NCBI GenBank assembly: GCA_902590625.1
Contig: CACIXL010000001.1
Coordinates: forward strand, 1-64,000
Length of the DNA stretch: 64,000 nucleotides
Direction of reading: 5' to 3'
From: an uncultured Pelagibacteraceae bacterium
GTDB taxonomy: Bacteria > Pseudomonadota > Alphaproteobacteria > Pelagibacterales > Pelagibacteraceae
The notes beneath the pieces were generated by a model. The model worked only from the letters and a program-made list of their open reading frames with translations, had not been told where the DNA came from and searched no databases. Positions 1 to 9,935 of the stretch are shown piece by piece; within the stretch, counting starts at the first letter, position 1; each line of letters opens with the position of its first letter. Made by a program: the position numbers and the translations under genes.

Positions 1-1538
1 ACTTTTCTTTGACCCATAACTTCTAAACATGATCTTTTGACACCATCCATGGCAATTTTAATATCATGTTTTTTTGCTTCATTAGGAGTCAAAAATTTTG
101 TTTTTAAGAAATTATTTAGTGAGAAAATATTTTTTTTCTTTTCTGAGAATATTTTTTTTCTTTCAAATCCTATTAAGTCTAAATTTATACCAAGATCTGT
201 TAATCTCTGATCTGCATTATCAGCTCTTAAAGTTAATCTGTATTCTGCTCTAGAGGTAAACATACGATAAGGTTCAGTAACACCTTTTGTTATTAAGTCA
301 TCAATCATTACTCCAATGTAAGAAGTTGACCTATCTAACACAAATTCAGATTTATTTTTGATTTTTAAAGCAGCATTAATTCCAGCTATCAAACCTTGAG
401 CAGCTGCCTCCTCATAACCAGTAGTGCCGTTAATTTGGCCTGCTAAGAATAATGACTTAATTTTTTTAGTCTCTAAAGTAGGGTTAAGTTCTCTTGGATC
501 CACATAATCGTACTCTATGGCGTACCCAGCTCTCTTCATCTTAACCTGCTCTAAACCCTTGATTTTAGCTAATATTTTGAGCTGTATCTCTTCTGGTAGA
601 GAGGTAGATATGCCATTTGGGTAAATAGTATTGTCCTTTAATCCTTCTGGCTCTAAAAATATTTGGTGCTGTTGTTTCTCTTTGAACTTTACAATTTTAT
701 CTTCAATGGAAGGGCAATAACGAGGTCCTACACCTTTAATATTCCCCGAATACATTGCGCTACGAGAAATATTATCGCTTATAATTTTGTGTACTTCGTT
801 ATTAGTGTAAGTCATTCCACACTTTATTTGTTTGTTATCTATTTTATTAGTGAGAAAAGAAAAATAACAATGCTCATCATCCGCTGGCTGCATTTCTAAG
901 TCATCGTAGTTAATTGTACTACCATCTAGCCTAGGCGGAGTCCCTGTCTTCAATCTTCCTATTTGCATTTTAAATTTAGCTAATTGCTCACTTAAACCTG
1001 TAGATGGTTTCTCATCATACCTGCCTGCTGGTATTTGCGTTTCACCGATATGTATTAACCCATTAAGAAAAGTACCTGTAGTTAATATAAGCTCCTTAGT
1101 CCTCACTTCTTTTCCACTTTGACATACAAAACCTATAATTTTACCTCCCTCAAACATAAATTTAATAACTGGATCTGCAATTACCTCCAAGTTTTTGTAA
1201 TTTAGTAAAATCTTCTGCATATGTTCTTTGTAAAGAGCTCTATCTGACTGAGTACGTGGACCCTGCACTGCTGGACCTCTACTTCTATTTAATAATCTAA
1301 ATTGAATGCCTGATTTATCGGCTACAACGCCCATTACACCATCTAAAGCATCTATTTCTCTAACAAGATGCCCTTTTCCGAGGCCTCCAATGGCTGGATT
1401 GCACGACATTTCGCCTATAGTCTCAATTTTATGTGTAAAAAGAGCAGTATTTACACCCATTCTAGCGGATGCTGCTGCTGCTTCACATCCAGCATGTCCA
1501 CCCCCTATTACCACTACATCATAGCTTTGTTTAGTCAT
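1..1538 (-). CDS. mnmG: tRNA uridine-5-carboxymethylaminomethyl modification enzyme MnmG, C-terminus cut off by window edge
   Basis: Reading leftward from the ATG at 1536-1538 gives 512 open codons to the window edge without a stop, out of about 620 usual for the family. The N-terminus has the FAD dinucleotide motif [13 protein letters not shown] near residues 9-21. Family-typical stretches follow, including [54 protein letters not shown] and FTSRAEYRL. MnmG is the FAD/NADH subunit that works with MnmE to install the (carboxymethyl)aminomethyl group at wobble U34 of tRNAs. The mnmE gene follows the canonical partner arrangement just upstream at 1581-2908. The missing C-terminal part is the MnmE-contacting helical domain. 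Identity is very secure. Confidence 0.97.
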   Translation of the reverse strand, partial: MTKQSYDVVVIGGGHAGCEAAAASARMGVNTALFTHKIETIGEMSCNPAIGGLGKGHLVREIDALDGVMGVVADKSGIQFRLLNRSRGPAVQGPRTQSDRALYKEHMQKILLNYKNLEVIADPVIKFMFEGGKIIGFVCQSGKEVRTKELILTTGTFLNGLIHIGETQIPAGRYDEKPSTGLSEQLAKFKMQIGRLKTGTPPRLDGSTINYDDLEMQPADDEHCYFSFLTNKIDNKQIKCGMTYTNNEVHKIISDNISRSAMYSGNIKGVGPRYCPSIEDKIVKFKEKQQHQIFLEPEGLKDNTIYPNGISTSLPEEIQLKILAKIKGLEQVKMKRAGYAIEYDYVDPRELNPTLETKKIKSLFLAGQINGTTGYEEAAAQGLIAGINAALKIKNKSEFVLDRSTSYIGVMIDDLITKGVTEPYRMFTSRAEYRLTLRADNADQRLTDLGINLDLIGFERKKIFSEKKKNIFSLNNFLKTKFLTPNEAKKHDIKIAMDGVKRSCLEVMGQRK

Positions 1539-1580
1539 AAGATGAATGTAACGCGGTATATTAGGAATACAAGAGGTATT

Positions 1581-2908
1581 TTATTTACCTATACAAAAGT
1601 CTTTAAATATAGATCCGAGGATTTCTTCAACATCAACCTTACCAACAATACTTCCAAGATGTCTTGTAGCCATTCTTAGATCTTCTGCGGCTAATTCTAA
1701 ATCTTTATTTTGATCTTTTTTAAGGAAGTTATCTATTTCTTCCAAGCACTCATTAAGTTTAAGTCTATGTCTTTCTCTAGTAATTAAAGCAGTATTATTA
1801 GACGTAAATTTATTACTTAATTTTTCTTTTATCTTGTAAATCAAAATATCAATATTTTTATTCTCTTTGACTGATGCTAACACAGTATCTGCCTCAAATT
1901 TATGATTTTGTTTATTTTGTACGTCTGACTTATTTAGTAAAACTATCGTGTCTTTATTGATCATCTTTTTAATTTCATTATTTATGCTTTTTGAGGAATT
2001 ATCTATAACAATAATATTTAAGTCTGATTCTTTCGATTTTCCTAAAGCTAAAGATATACCTTTTTTTCAACTTCATTTTTTGCATCTCTAATGCCGGCAG
2101 TGTCAGCTAGGATCACGGGATAACCGTCTATATTTAAATATGTCTCAATTACATCCCTAGTAGTTCCAGCTTCATCTGAAACAATAGCGACATCCCTTTT
2201 TGCTATCAAATTTAAAAGAGAAGATTTACCTGCATTAACTTCACCTGTTATTGAAACTCTAAATCCATCTCTTATTTTTTCTCCTATTTTATTGTCTTCA
2301 ATTATTTTATTAATATCTTTTTGGATTTCTTTAATAGAGTTTTGTACTTCTTTTAAAACTTTTTCCGGTAAATCATCCTCAGCAAAATCAATTTTAGCTT
2401 CGATATAAGATAAAGATTTAATTAATTTTTCTCTTAAATCATTATAATAATTTGAAGCATTACCTTGAACTAATTTAACAGCTTGATTTCTTTGAAGCTC
2501 AGTCTCTGCATGAATTAAATCACCTATGCTTTCAGCTTTTAAAAGATCAATTTTATCATTTTGAAAAGCTATCTTTGTAAATTCACCAGGTTCAGCTAAT
2601 CTGCAATTATCTTGTTCTGATAGTGCCTTTAATAAAGCATTGATAACAGCATTACTTCCATGAACTTGGAACTCGGCTAGATCGTCACCTGTATAGCTAT
2701 TAGGCCCGGGAAACCACAATAATAGAGCTTCTGGGTCTATTATTTTATTGTTTTTAGGATCATAGAATTGACAATAATTCACTTCATTGGATTTGATTTC
2801 TTTAAGTTTTGTTAAGTTCTTACAAACTTTAAGAGTGTCTTTACCTGAGATTCTAACGATAGCTATTCCTGACGGACCTCTGCCTGATGAAAGAGCATAA
2901 ATGTTCAT
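1581..2908 (-). pseudogene. mnmE: tRNA modification GTPase MnmE, reading frame broken by a one-base deficit in a poly-A run (or recoded)
   Basis: The first frame (2908 to 2048) encodes 286 residues with the formyl-THF-binding N-domain, G1 GEVNAGKSS (222-230), G2 GTTRD (248-252) and G3 DTAG (269-272). It then stops three codons after a run of seven A. The -1 frame continues immediately with GISLALGKSKESDLNI, contains the G4 motif NKSD, and ends at 1581 in FCIGK, the conserved MnmE C-terminus with its catalytic cysteine. Joined, the two parts give about 442 residues, normal for MnmE. Every motif on both sides is intact, so the break is recent, a sequencing or assembly homopolymer error, or tolerated through frameshifting or slippage at AAAAAAAG. 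As written in the sequence the gene is not one ORF. Confidence 0.9.
2060..2067 (-). other. A7-G slippery run at the mnmE frame change
   Basis: On the minus strand the coding sequence reads GAA AAA AAG GTA TAT CTT TAG. It contains the heptamer A-AAA-AAG in the zero frame, the same heptamer used for programmed -1 frameshifting in E. coli dnaX. A single -1 slip converts the next codon to GGT and restores the full MnmE frame through to 1581. I do not see a strong stem-loop directly downstream or a convincing internal Shine-Dalgarno upstream, so recoding is possible but unproven. RNA-polymerase slippage on seven A is an alternative route. Confidence 0.6.
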
Positions 2909-2912
2909 TGAA

Positions 2913-4010
2913 TTAAATTGATAAACCTTGATTGGAAATAAATTTGCTTATTCTTTTAAGAGTATTATTTTTTGAGATATTTTTCAAAATTGTTTCTTTA
3001 AATGGATCTAATAATTTATTTTGTTTAAAGAAATTATGAGTCAGATCGATCCCTATACCTGTAATAATATTCTCAGATTTTCTATTATTAGCAAATTCTT
3101 CAAGAGCAGGAGTGCTTTTTAAAGACATGCCTAATTCTGTATAATATTTAAAAATCTTTTGTAATTTATTAATATCTCTTAATACAAGATTAAAGCCTTG
3201 ACCAGCTACAGGATGAACTGTGTGCAATCCTTCACCTAAAATAAGAATATCATTTTTATAATACGTTCGTTTTAAATTGAGCATCAATGGATATGATTGT
3301 TGATTAGATATTTGTACTTTTTTTGTTTTTAAAACTTCACAAATTTTTGTTTTAACGAGTGAATTAATATCTTTTTTTAAAAACTCTTTATCTACACTCC
3401 AAACAAAAGAAAAGTTATTTTTTGAAAAGGGGAGTATAGCTAAGGGTCCTTCTTTTAAAAAATATTGGGCTGTATTCAAATTTCTTAAATTGTGTTTAAC
3501 ATAACCTGTTATTGCGATTTCTTTATAATCTTTGGTTAATGATCTTTTATCAACTATACTTTGATAGATTTTTGAAGATCTGCCTAGGCATAATATTTTC
3601 ATATCATAACCATCTAGGTCTTTTAGTTCATTTATATTTTTTTGAAGAGTTTTGACTTTATTTTTTTTAATTTCTTTAATTAAAATTTCTTTGACTTTTT
3701 CATTCTCAAAAACGTACATAAGATTTTTGCTATCTTCATTAAAATTTAAGAAGTTCATGGTCTGATCTTTTGTTTCGTAAAACAGATCGATCTTTTTTGA
3801 AGGCCAAAATAATTTATTGTCGAGTTTACTTATGACTTTATTAATAAACTCATGATTGAGGGCAGAAATAGCTGTAGTTCGTCTATCTTTAGAATGCTTG
3901 TTTTTTCTTGATATTAGGTGAACTTCTAAACCTTCCAATTTGTTTAAGGCTAAAGCAATCATTAAACCTGAGAGACCGTCTCCAACTATACAAATTCTCT
4001 GTTTTTTCAT
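2913..4010 (-). CDS. UbiH/COQ6-family FAD-dependent monooxygenase, probable ubiquinone-ring hydroxylase
   Basis: From the ATG at 4008-4010 the product is 365 residues. It starts with the Rossmann motif ICIVGDGLSGLMIAL (residues 6-20) and carries the second FAD fingerprint GEGLHTVHPVAGQGFNL near residue 265-285, which is diagnostic of the UbiH/UbiF/VisC family of ring hydroxylases in ubiquinone synthesis. The frame stays open back to 4097, but that would overlap ftsK and lacks family homology, so the internal ATG directly before the dinucleotide motif is preferred. Usual family length is about 390, so this is slightly compact. Which ring position is hydroxylated cannot be told from the sequence, so no gene symbol is given. 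It ends 4 bases from mnmE. Confidence 0.85.
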   Translation of the reverse strand: MKKQRICIVGDGLSGLMIALALNKLEGLEVHLISRKNKHSKDRRTTAISALNHEFINKVISKLDNKLFWPSKKIDLFYETKDQTMNFLNFNEDSKNLMYVFENEKVKEILIKEIKKNKVKTLQKNINELKDLDGYDMKILCLGRSSKIYQSIVDKRSLTKDYKEIAITGYVKHNLRNLNTAQYFLKEGPLAILPFSKNNFSFVWSVDKEFLKKDINSLVKTKICEVLKTKKVQISNQQSYPLMLNLKRTYYKNDILILGEGLHTVHPVAGQGFNLVLRDINKLQKIFKYYTELGMSLKSTPALEEFANNRKSENIITGIGIDLTHNFFKQNKLLDPFKETILKNISKNNTLKRISKFISNQGLSI

Positions 4011-4066
4011 ATTAAAATTTTTCTCACTTTCATAAAAATGGTAAAAAGTACGTAAAACGATTCGAT

Positions 4067-6163
4067 ATGAATACAAACTTTTTAAATAGTTTAACAAATT
4101 TTTTAAAAAAACGAACCTTTGAATTTATAGGATTAATCTTAATTTCGTCGAGTATCGGTCTAGCAATAGCTTTTACGACATATTCACCAGAAGATCCGTC
4201 ATTTGTCTATGGTGATAGGGAATTTGAGATCAAAAATTTCTTTGGAATCTATGGAAGTAGTATTGCAGATTTTCTCTTGCAGAGTTTTGGTCTCGTTTCA
4301 TTTTTAATTTTGGCTAATTTTTTATTCTGGGGAATTAATTTAATCATTCAAAAAAAAATCAAGAGAATAGTTTTAAAATTATTTCTAGTAGTTTCATATT
4401 TGGTCTTGGGCACTATCTTTATCTATATTACATTTAATAATTCATTTTGGCTTATTGATAATGGTAACTCGGGTTTTGTTGGAAAGATTGGTTATGAATT
4501 TTTAAGCATATGGTTTCCATATATTGACAACACTTATTCTGCGTATGGTTTATTATTACTTACTTTAATCTTTTTTATTTTTTCAGCTGATTTAAATATA
4601 AAGAAAATAATTACTGGAACTTTTTCTATACTTGCTTCATTGTTTAGAAGAAAAGAAAATACTATTCCCGATGTAAATTTAGAAGCAGATCCAACAGAGG
4701 ATAAAAGTGAAATCATTGAAAGACCACAACAATCATTTTCTTTTGGTGACTTAACTCAATCAGAAAAACAAAAAACTAGTTTAAGATCAAAATATAAACT
4801 GCCAGCAATAGATTATTTAGACAAAAGTTCTACAAAACTTAGTGCATCAGAATTAAATAAAAATCGTCCTGATGGTGAGTTTATGGAAAAAATTCTTTTA
4901 GATTTTGGTATTGATGGGAAAATTAAAGCTATTAATAACGGTCCAGTTGTTAGTTTGTATGAATTTGAACCAGCGCCAGGCGTAAAAGTTTCCAAGATAA
5001 TAAATTTATCCGAGGATTTAGCACGTAACACTAGTTCAACATCTGCAAGGGTCTCAGTAATACCTGGTAAAAATACAGTAGGTATCGAGATACCAAACGA
5101 GACAAGAGAAAGCGTGTCACTCCGAGAAATCATCTCCTACGAAAAGTTTCAAAAGAAAGATATCAAATTACCAATAGCACTTGGCAAAAGCATATCTGGC
5201 ATGCCGATAGTTGGAGATCTTACTTCAATGCCTCACTTATTAATTGCTGGAACTACAGGTTCAGGTAAGTCAGTATGTATTAATACGATTATTGTTTCAT
5301 TGCTTTACAAATTAAATCCTGATCTTTGTAAATTTATTTTAATTGATCCTAAAATGTTAGAGCTATCAACTTATGAAGGTATTCCTCATTTATTAACTCC
5401 AGTAATCACCGATGCAAAGAAAGCAACATCTGCTTTGGCTTGGACAGTAAAAGAAATGAACAGCAGATACAAACTTATGAGCAAAGTTGGAGTGAGAAAC
5501 ATCGATGGTTATAATGCTAAACACAAATTAAAAATGCCTTACATCGTTGTAGTAGTTGATGAAATGTCAGATTTAATGCTTGTTGCTGGCAAAGAAATAG
5601 AAAACTATATTCAAAAATTATCACAAATGGCAAGAGCCGCAGGGATACATATTATTATGGCTACACAAAGACCAAGTGTTGATGTTATTACTGGTACAAT
5701 TAAAGCAAACTTTCCAACAAGAGTATCTTTTCAAGTGAGCTCTAAAATAGATAGTAGAACAATATTAGGAGAGCAGGGTGCAGAACAATTGTTGGGTAAA
5801 GGTGATATGTTGTTCATGTCTTCAGCAAATAGAATTGTTAGAATTCACGGTCCGTTTGTTTCAGAGAATGAAATAGAAAAAATTGTTAACTCCATTAGAG
5901 CACAAGGGGAGCCCGATTATATGGATGAAATAACTGCACATACAAGTAGTGAAACTTCTTCCGCTGCAGATGTAGACAGCGATGAGGACGAACTGTATTC
6001 GCAAGCAGTTGATATTATTAAATCAGAGGGAAAGGCTTCAACAAGTTTCTTGCAAAGAAAATTACAAATTGGCTATAATAGAGCAGCTAGAATTATTGAT
6101 ATGATGGAAGAAAAAGGTATTGTCAGCAAAGCAAATCATGTTGGTAAACGTGAAGTTCTATAA
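4067..6163 (+). CDS. ftsK: DNA translocase FtsK
   Basis: The 698-residue protein couples chromosome dimer resolution and terminus segregation to division at the septal membrane. Four hydrophobic segments lie within about the first 180 residues. A short linker follows, then the beta subdomain and the RecA-like motor: Walker A GTTGSGKS at 395-402, Walker B VVVVDEMSDLM near 490-500, and MATQRPSVDVITG. The C-terminal 60 residues form the winged-helix gamma domain that reads KOPS sites (SFLQRKLQIGYNRAARIID). The linker is much shorter than in E. coli, as usual for alphaproteobacteria. It is divergent from the UbiH-family gene with 56 bases between the starts, and it overlaps the downstream lolA start by 26 bases. 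Confidence 0.96.
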   Translation: MNTNFLNSLTNFLKKRTFEFIGLILISSSIGLAIAFTTYSPEDPSFVYGDREFEIKNFFGIYGSSIADFLLQSFGLVSFLILANFLFWGINLIIQKKIKRIVLKLFLVVSYLVLGTIFIYITFNNSFWLIDNGNSGFVGKIGYEFLSIWFPYIDNTYSAYGLLLLTLIFFIFSADLNIKKIITGTFSILASLFRRKENTIPDVNLEADPTEDKSEIIERPQQSFSFGDLTQSEKQKTSLRSKYKLPAIDYLDKSSTKLSASELNKNRPDGEFMEKILLDFGIDGKIKAINNGPVVSLYEFEPAPGVKVSKIINLSEDLARNTSSTSARVSVIPGKNTVGIEIPNETRESVSLREIISYEKFQKKDIKLPIALGKSISGMPIVGDLTSMPHLLIAGTTGSGKSVCINTIIVSLLYKLNPDLCKFILIDPKMLELSTYEGIPHLLTPVITDAKKATSALAWTVKEMNSRYKLMSKVGVRNIDGYNAKHKLKMPYIVVVVDEMSDLMLVAGKEIENYIQKLSQMARAAGIHIIMATQRPSVDVITGTIKANFPTRVSFQVSSKIDSRTILGEQGAEQLLGKGDMLFMSSANRIVRIHGPFVSENEIEKIVNSIRAQGEPDYMDEITAHTSSETSSAADVDSDEDELYSQAVDIIKSEGKASTSFLQRKLQIGYNRAARIIDMMEEKGIVSKANHVGKREVL

Positions 6164-6698
6164 AATATTCACAATCTTTATTTTATTATCAGTAAATCTT
6201 TCTGCTAATGAAAAGGATCAAATAGTCAATCAATTAAATAATTTAAATTCATTAGAATTTACCTTTGATCAAACTATTAATGACAAAACTGAAAAGGGGA
6301 GTTGTCTTTTAGAATTTCCTGGTAAATTAAAATGTGATTATTTTGATGATAAAAAAAAGGAGTTAATAATTAATAAAAAAAAATTAGCGATAACACAAAA
6401 GAGGTATAATAAAACTTACTATTATCCTATTACAAAATCTCCGTTCCTAAATATTTTGTATAAAGACAAACTTTTAGAAATTGTAAAATCTGGGAAGTTA
6501 GAACTATCTGATCAAATTATAAAGTTAGTTTATTTAAATGATAACGAGATAACAGTTTTCTTCGACAAGAAAACATTAGATTTAAAAGGTTGGCAAATAA
6601 TTGACCAGTATAACAACAATATAAATTTCTCTTTGAACATTATTGTTAAAAATGATGTCTTTAAAAAAGGAACTTTCAAAATTCCAGAGATGAATTAA
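6138..6698 (+). CDS. lolA: outer-membrane lipoprotein carrier LolA, periplasmic
   Basis: The product is 186 residues if started at the ATG at 6138. That start gives a short basic N-terminus followed by the hydrophobic signal core FYKIFTIFILLSVNLSA and a likely cleavage before NEKD. An upstream in-frame start at 6120 would only add residues before the signal peptide. The mature part matches the LolA pattern: a QTI strand, GSCLLEFPGKLKCDYF in place of the usual G-x-x-x-x-x-P-x-x-(F/L)RW, and beta-rich spacing thereafter. LolA ferries lipoproteins from LolCDE to the outer membrane. The ftsK-lolA order is conserved in many alphaproteobacteria. Its stop overlaps the convergent GNAT gene by 4 bases. 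Confidence 0.85.
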   Translation: MLVNVKFYKIFTIFILLSVNLSANEKDQIVNQLNNLNSLEFTFDQTINDKTEKGSCLLEFPGKLKCDYFDDKKKELIINKKKLAITQKRYNKTYYYPITKSPFLNILYKDKLLEIVKSGKLELSDQIIKLVYLNDNEITVFFDKKTLDLKGWQIIDQYNNNINFSLNIIVKNDVFKKGTFKIPEMN

Positions 6699-7201
6699 GC
6701 TACGAAATCGATTTCTTCTTCTTTAAAAATTTCAAAACCTTTTGACTTATAATTTTGTAGCGCATGTTTGTGGTCTAAGCTACAAGTATGAACCCACATT
6801 CTTTCTGGATTTTTTCTCGATGCACTGGCAATAGCGTGATTTACAAGAGTTGAACCTAGTTTAAGACCTCTAAATTCTTTTAATACTCCCAAATTTATTA
6901 ATTCTACTTCATTAGAACCTGGATGATATTCCTGTTCATAATAACCAACAAGATCTTCTCCTTTTTTTAAAACATGGGTTTCTAAATTTTTGTTTGTTAT
7001 ATACCTAACCCATTCACTATCTGACCATAATAACCTATCTCTCCAAAAATGATCTAAACCTATTTGTTTATAAAAAAATTTATTTAAATGAAAATTATCT
7101 TTATTATCTAAAATAATTTTGTAATTTTCAGGGAGATTTAGGTCTATAGTTTTTGAAAAATCTTTAATCTCTAAAAAATACCTTTTAACTCTCGAAACCA
7201 T
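6695..7201 (-). CDS. GNAT-family N-acetyltransferase-like protein, substrate unknown
   Basis: This 168-residue protein has the layout of a GNAT fold. An N-terminal region is followed by strand segments (ETHVLKKGEDLVGYYEQEY and EVELINLGV), then the acetyl-CoA-binding loop with LKEFRGLKLGSTLVNHAI (near 110-127), which corresponds to motif A (V-x-x-x-x-RG-x-G-x-x-L). The C-terminus contains ALQNYKSKGFEIF, the usual NY..GF ending of the domain. The acceptor cannot be inferred. It is the last gene of the leftward his-HIT series, starting at the HIT stop codon (1-base overlap), so it is probably cotranscribed. Confidence 0.75.
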   Translation of the reverse strand: MVSRVKRYFLEIKDFSKTIDLNLPENYKIILDNKDNFHLNKFFYKQIGLDHFWRDRLLWSDSEWVRYITNKNLETHVLKKGEDLVGYYEQEYHPGSNEVELINLGVLKEFRGLKLGSTLVNHAIASASRKNPERMWVHTCSLDHKHALQNYKSKGFEIFKEEEIDFVA

Positions 7202-7557
7202 TAGTTTACCATCTTTCCTATCTTTTCACCGGCAAAAATATGAAAGTGTAGATGAGGAACTTCTTGTCCTCCATCACTACCAATATTTGTAAGTGCTCTA
7301 TAACCTTTATCTTTTGAGCCCATTAAATTTGCTACATGTGTTACCGCTTTATTTAATTCAACAATCTCTTTATCAGACGCTTTATTGTTGAAATCATCTA
7401 AATCAATATATTCACCTTTTGGTATTACTAATACATGCACTTTTTTTTGAGGATTAATGTCATGAAAAGCTAAAACATGATCATTTTCATAGACTTTCTT
7501 ACAAGGAATTTCTCCTCTAAGGATTTTTGCGAATATATTATTTTTATCGTAACTCAT
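7201..7557 (-). CDS. HIT-family (HinT-like) nucleotide hydrolase
   Basis: The 118-residue protein is a complete HIT domain. It has FAKILRGEIPCKKVYENDHVLAFHDI at the N-terminus, VHVLVIPK in the core, and the catalytic histidine triad HLHFHIF near residues 103-109. HinT-type enzymes hydrolyse adenosine 5'-phosphoramidates such as aminoacyl-AMP. The start overlaps the hisE stop by 4 bases, so translation is coupled to the histidine operon, a neighbourhood shared with other alphaproteobacteria. The exact physiological substrate is not visible from the sequence. Confidence 0.92.
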   Translation of the reverse strand: MSYDKNNIFAKILRGEIPCKKVYENDHVLAFHDINPQKKVHVLVIPKGEYIDLDDFNNKASDKEIVELNKAVTHVANLMGSKDKGYRALTNIGSDGGQEVPHLHFHIFAGEKIGKMVN

Positions 7558-7826
7558 TTTTGTCTTTTTTTTAGTTCACTCATAACATCTTCGATCTTAA
7601 TATTATGGGCCTCAAGATAAACCATTAAATGATAAATTACATCTGCTGCTTCGTGTATTTTATTAGAGTTTTGTTCAACAGCCTCAATTAATTCTGCTAT
7701 TTCTTCTTTAACTTTTGCAACACTTAAACTTTTATCGTTGAGAAGTTTATTCGTATAGGATTTATCAGGAGAAGAATTTTTTCTTTCTCTAATAGTTTGC
7801 ATTAATTGTTCTAGGTTTTCAAACAT
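7554..7826 (-). CDS. hisE: phosphoribosyl-ATP pyrophosphatase HisE
   Basis: This 90-residue protein hydrolyses phosphoribosyl-ATP to phosphoribosyl-AMP, the second step of histidine synthesis. It is the stand-alone form, not fused to HisI. The MazG-like helical core is visible: KVKEEIAELIEAV with the metal-binding EE..E pattern (about 39-51), then HEAADVIYHLMVYL (about 58-71), whose E and D complete the site. It lies 1 base downstream of hisF in the leftward his operon and overlaps the HIT gene. HisI is not in this window. Confidence 0.93.
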   Translation of the reverse strand: MFENLEQLMQTIRERKNSSPDKSYTNKLLNDKSLSVAKVKEEIAELIEAVEQNSNKIHEAADVIYHLMVYLEAHNIKIEDVMSELKKRQK

Positions 7827-7827
7827 C

Positions 7828-8586
7828 TTATAATCTTACCGATACATTCTTAGAATTCAAATATTCTTTAGCTTCTTTGATTTTATATTCTCCATAGTGA
7901 AAAATAGAAGCTGCTAAAACTGCGCTCGCCCCACCTTTAACTATACCATCGTAGAGATGATCTAAAGTTCCTACACCACCAGAAGCAATAACAGGAATAT
8001 TAGTTTTATCTGTAATTACTTTTAATAATTCAACGTCATATCCAGACTTCGTTCCATCTCTATCCATAGAAGTTAATAAGATTTCTCCTGCTCCAATTGT
8101 TTCCACTTGTTTAGCGAATTCAACAGCATCAATACCTGTTTTGTTTCTTCCACCATGGGTAAAGACTTCCCATTTATTATCAGAAACTTTTTTAGCATCG
8201 ATAGCTACAACAATACATTGAGAGCCAAATTTTTTAGAAGCTTCTTTTACAAAACTAACATCTTTAACTGCTGCTGTATTAATAGAAACTTTATCTGCAC
8301 CAGCCAATAATAAATCAGTTATATTTTGAATAGTTCTTACACCACCACCAACAGTTAAAGGAACAAAACATTCTTTTGCAGTTTTTCTTACGATATCAAT
8401 AATTGTATCTCTATTTTCGTTTGATGCAGTTATATCTAAAAAACAAATCTCGTCAGCACCACCATCGCTATAAATTTTAGCTTGTTCAACTGGATCTCCA
8501 GCATCTTTTAATTCAACAAAGTTAATACCTTTAACTACTCTTCCATTCTTAACATCAAGACAAGGTATAATTCTATTTTTAAGCAT
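7828..8586 (-). CDS. hisF: imidazole glycerol phosphate synthase cyclase subunit HisF
   Basis: The product is 252 residues, a (beta/alpha)8 barrel that uses ammonia from HisH to convert PRFAR to imidazole glycerol phosphate and AICAR. The N-terminal [16 protein letters not shown] carries the catalytic Asp of strand 1, and VAIDAKKV supplies the second Asp region. Phosphate-binding motifs GGGVRT and ASGGVG are present. The ATG at 8584-8586 is chosen over a TTG one codon upstream. The start overlaps the last 8 bases of hisA, consistent with coupled translation. AICAR released here feeds purH at 23-24.6 kb. Confidence 0.97.
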   Translation of the reverse strand: MLKNRIIPCLDVKNGRVVKGINFVELKDAGDPVEQAKIYSDGGADEICFLDITASNENRDTIIDIVRKTAKECFVPLTVGGGVRTIQNITDLLLAGADKVSINTAAVKDVSFVKEASKKFGSQCIVVAIDAKKVSDNKWEVFTHGGRNKTGIDAVEFAKQVETIGAGEILLTSMDRDGTKSGYDVELLKVITDKTNIPVIASGGVGTLDHLYDGIVKGGASAVLAASIFHYGEYKIKEAKEYLNSKNVSVRL

Positions 8587-9304
8587 CAATCTCCTTTGCT
8601 AATTCTTCTAGTTTAATATCACCATCATAAATAGCTTTACCAACAATGATACCTTCTATTTTTTTATTATTTAATTGTTTGGCTTTCTTAATGTCATTTA
8701 TTGAAGAAACACCACCTGAAATTACAACAGGGCAATTAGAAAGCTCTGCTATTTTTACTGTCTCATCAAAGTTGGGGCTATTCTTCATTCCATCTCTATT
8801 AATATCTGTATAAATAATTCGGCTCACTCCAAAGTTGTTTACATCTTTTAGAAAGTCTAAGGTTCTAATATTTAGATTTTCTTTCCAACCTGATACAGAG
8901 AGATTTCCATCCTTTGCATCTAATCCTAAAGCAATTTGATTTTTATATCTTTGACATGCTTCTTTTAGAAATTCTTTATTTTTAATAGCGCCACTTCCTA
9001 AAATTACTTTCTCGACTCCCGCATCGATATATTGCTTAATGCTATCGAGAGATCTTACTCCACCACCTATTTCAATATTCAAATCATATTTACTTATTAT
9101 TTCTTTAATAATGGTTAAATTAACTGTTTGACCTGTTAAAGCTCCATCTAAATCAACAATATGTAAATTTTTAAAACCTTGTTCTTTATATTTACCTGCT
9201 TGATCAATAGGTGAAGTTTTATATTCAGTTTTGTTTTCAAAGTCTCCTTTAATCAACCTCACACACTTTTTATCTTTAATGTCTATTGCAGGAAATATTT
9301 TCAT
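8579..9304 (-). CDS. hisA: ProFAR isomerase HisA
   Basis: This 241-residue barrel protein catalyses the Amadori rearrangement of ProFAR to PRFAR. It shows the N-terminal [15 protein letters not shown] with the catalytic Asp near residue 8, the phosphate loops IGGGVRS and VISGGVSS, and YTDINRDGM with the second catalytic Asp. It sits between hisH (1-base overlap at 9304) and hisF. It is paralogous to HisF but keeps the HisA-specific VDLDGAL segment, so the two are not confused. Confidence 0.97.
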   Translation of the reverse strand: MKIFPAIDIKDKKCVRLIKGDFENKTEYKTSPIDQAGKYKEQGFKNLHIVDLDGALTGQTVNLTIIKEIISKYDLNIEIGGGVRSLDSIKQYIDAGVEKVILGSGAIKNKEFLKEACQRYKNQIALGLDAKDGNLSVSGWKENLNIRTLDFLKDVNNFGVSRIIYTDINRDGMKNSPNFDETVKIAELSNCPVVISGGVSSINDIKKAKQLNNKKIEGIIVGKAIYDGDIKLEELAKEIDA

Positions 9305-9930
9305 TATAGTTTTATAAAGTTATCAATTATTTTTAATCCTTTTTTATCACTTTTCTCTGGGTGAAATTGAGTACCTAGCAAATTTTCTCTCTCGACTGCA
9401 CATACAATCTTTGATGAATAATCTGTAGTTGCTGAAATCACCGACTTATCTTCAGGAATAAATTCGTAACTATGAACAAAGTACATGTGGGATTTGTTTT
9501 TTATGTCTTTAAATATTTTGCTTTCTTTTTTTATTTCAATTTCGTTCCAGCCAATGTGAGGAAGTTTGAATTTTCCGTTTTGATTATCGATTTTAGAAAC
9601 TTTACCAGAAATCCAACCTAATCCTTTTGTTTCTGCCTCTTCATAACCAATGTCAGCAAACATTTGTAAACCTACACAAATGCCTAATAAAGGTTTTTTA
9701 TTTGTAATTACAAATTCTTTAAGTGTTTCAACTAAACCATTAATACTATTTAAAGAATCTACACAGCTTTTAAATGAACCTTGACCTGGCAAAACAATCT
9801 TATCGCTAGATTTAATTTTTTTTATGTCAGATGTGACTTCTAAATTTACTTTACCTTGAGCGACCTCTGTAAAAGAGTTTATGACTGAGCTTATATTGCC
9901 CGATTGGTAGTCAACAATTGTGACGTTCAT
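9304..9930 (-). CDS. hisH: imidazole glycerol phosphate synthase glutaminase subunit HisH
   Basis: The 208-residue class I glutamine amidotransferase supplies ammonia to HisF. The nucleophile elbow GICVGLQMF (Cys near residue 85) and the C-terminal TQFHPEKS with the catalytic His and Glu complete the triad. The N-terminus VTIVDYQSGNISSV matches the family's conserved (D/N)Y..GN start. The ATG at 9928-9930 is chosen; the frame also has a TTG one codon earlier. Five bases separate it from hisB. Confidence 0.96.
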   Translation of the reverse strand: MNVTIVDYQSGNISSVINSFTEVAQGKVNLEVTSDIKKIKSSDKIVLPGQGSFKSCVDSLNSINGLVETLKEFVITNKKPLLGICVGLQMFADIGYEEAETKGLGWISGKVSKIDNQNGKFKLPHIGWNEIEIKKESKIFKDIKNKSHMYFVHSYEFIPEDKSVISATTDYSSKIVCAVERENLLGTQFHPEKSDKKGLKIIDNFIKL

Positions 9931-9935
9931 CAAAT

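Noticed and set aside
663-1679. Plus-strand ORFs of 70-105 codons at 663-899, 1306-1524 and 1368-1679
   Set aside because: They are antisense to mnmG and the end of mnmE, whose minus-strand frames carry unmistakable family motifs. Their own products show no domain and are of odd composition.
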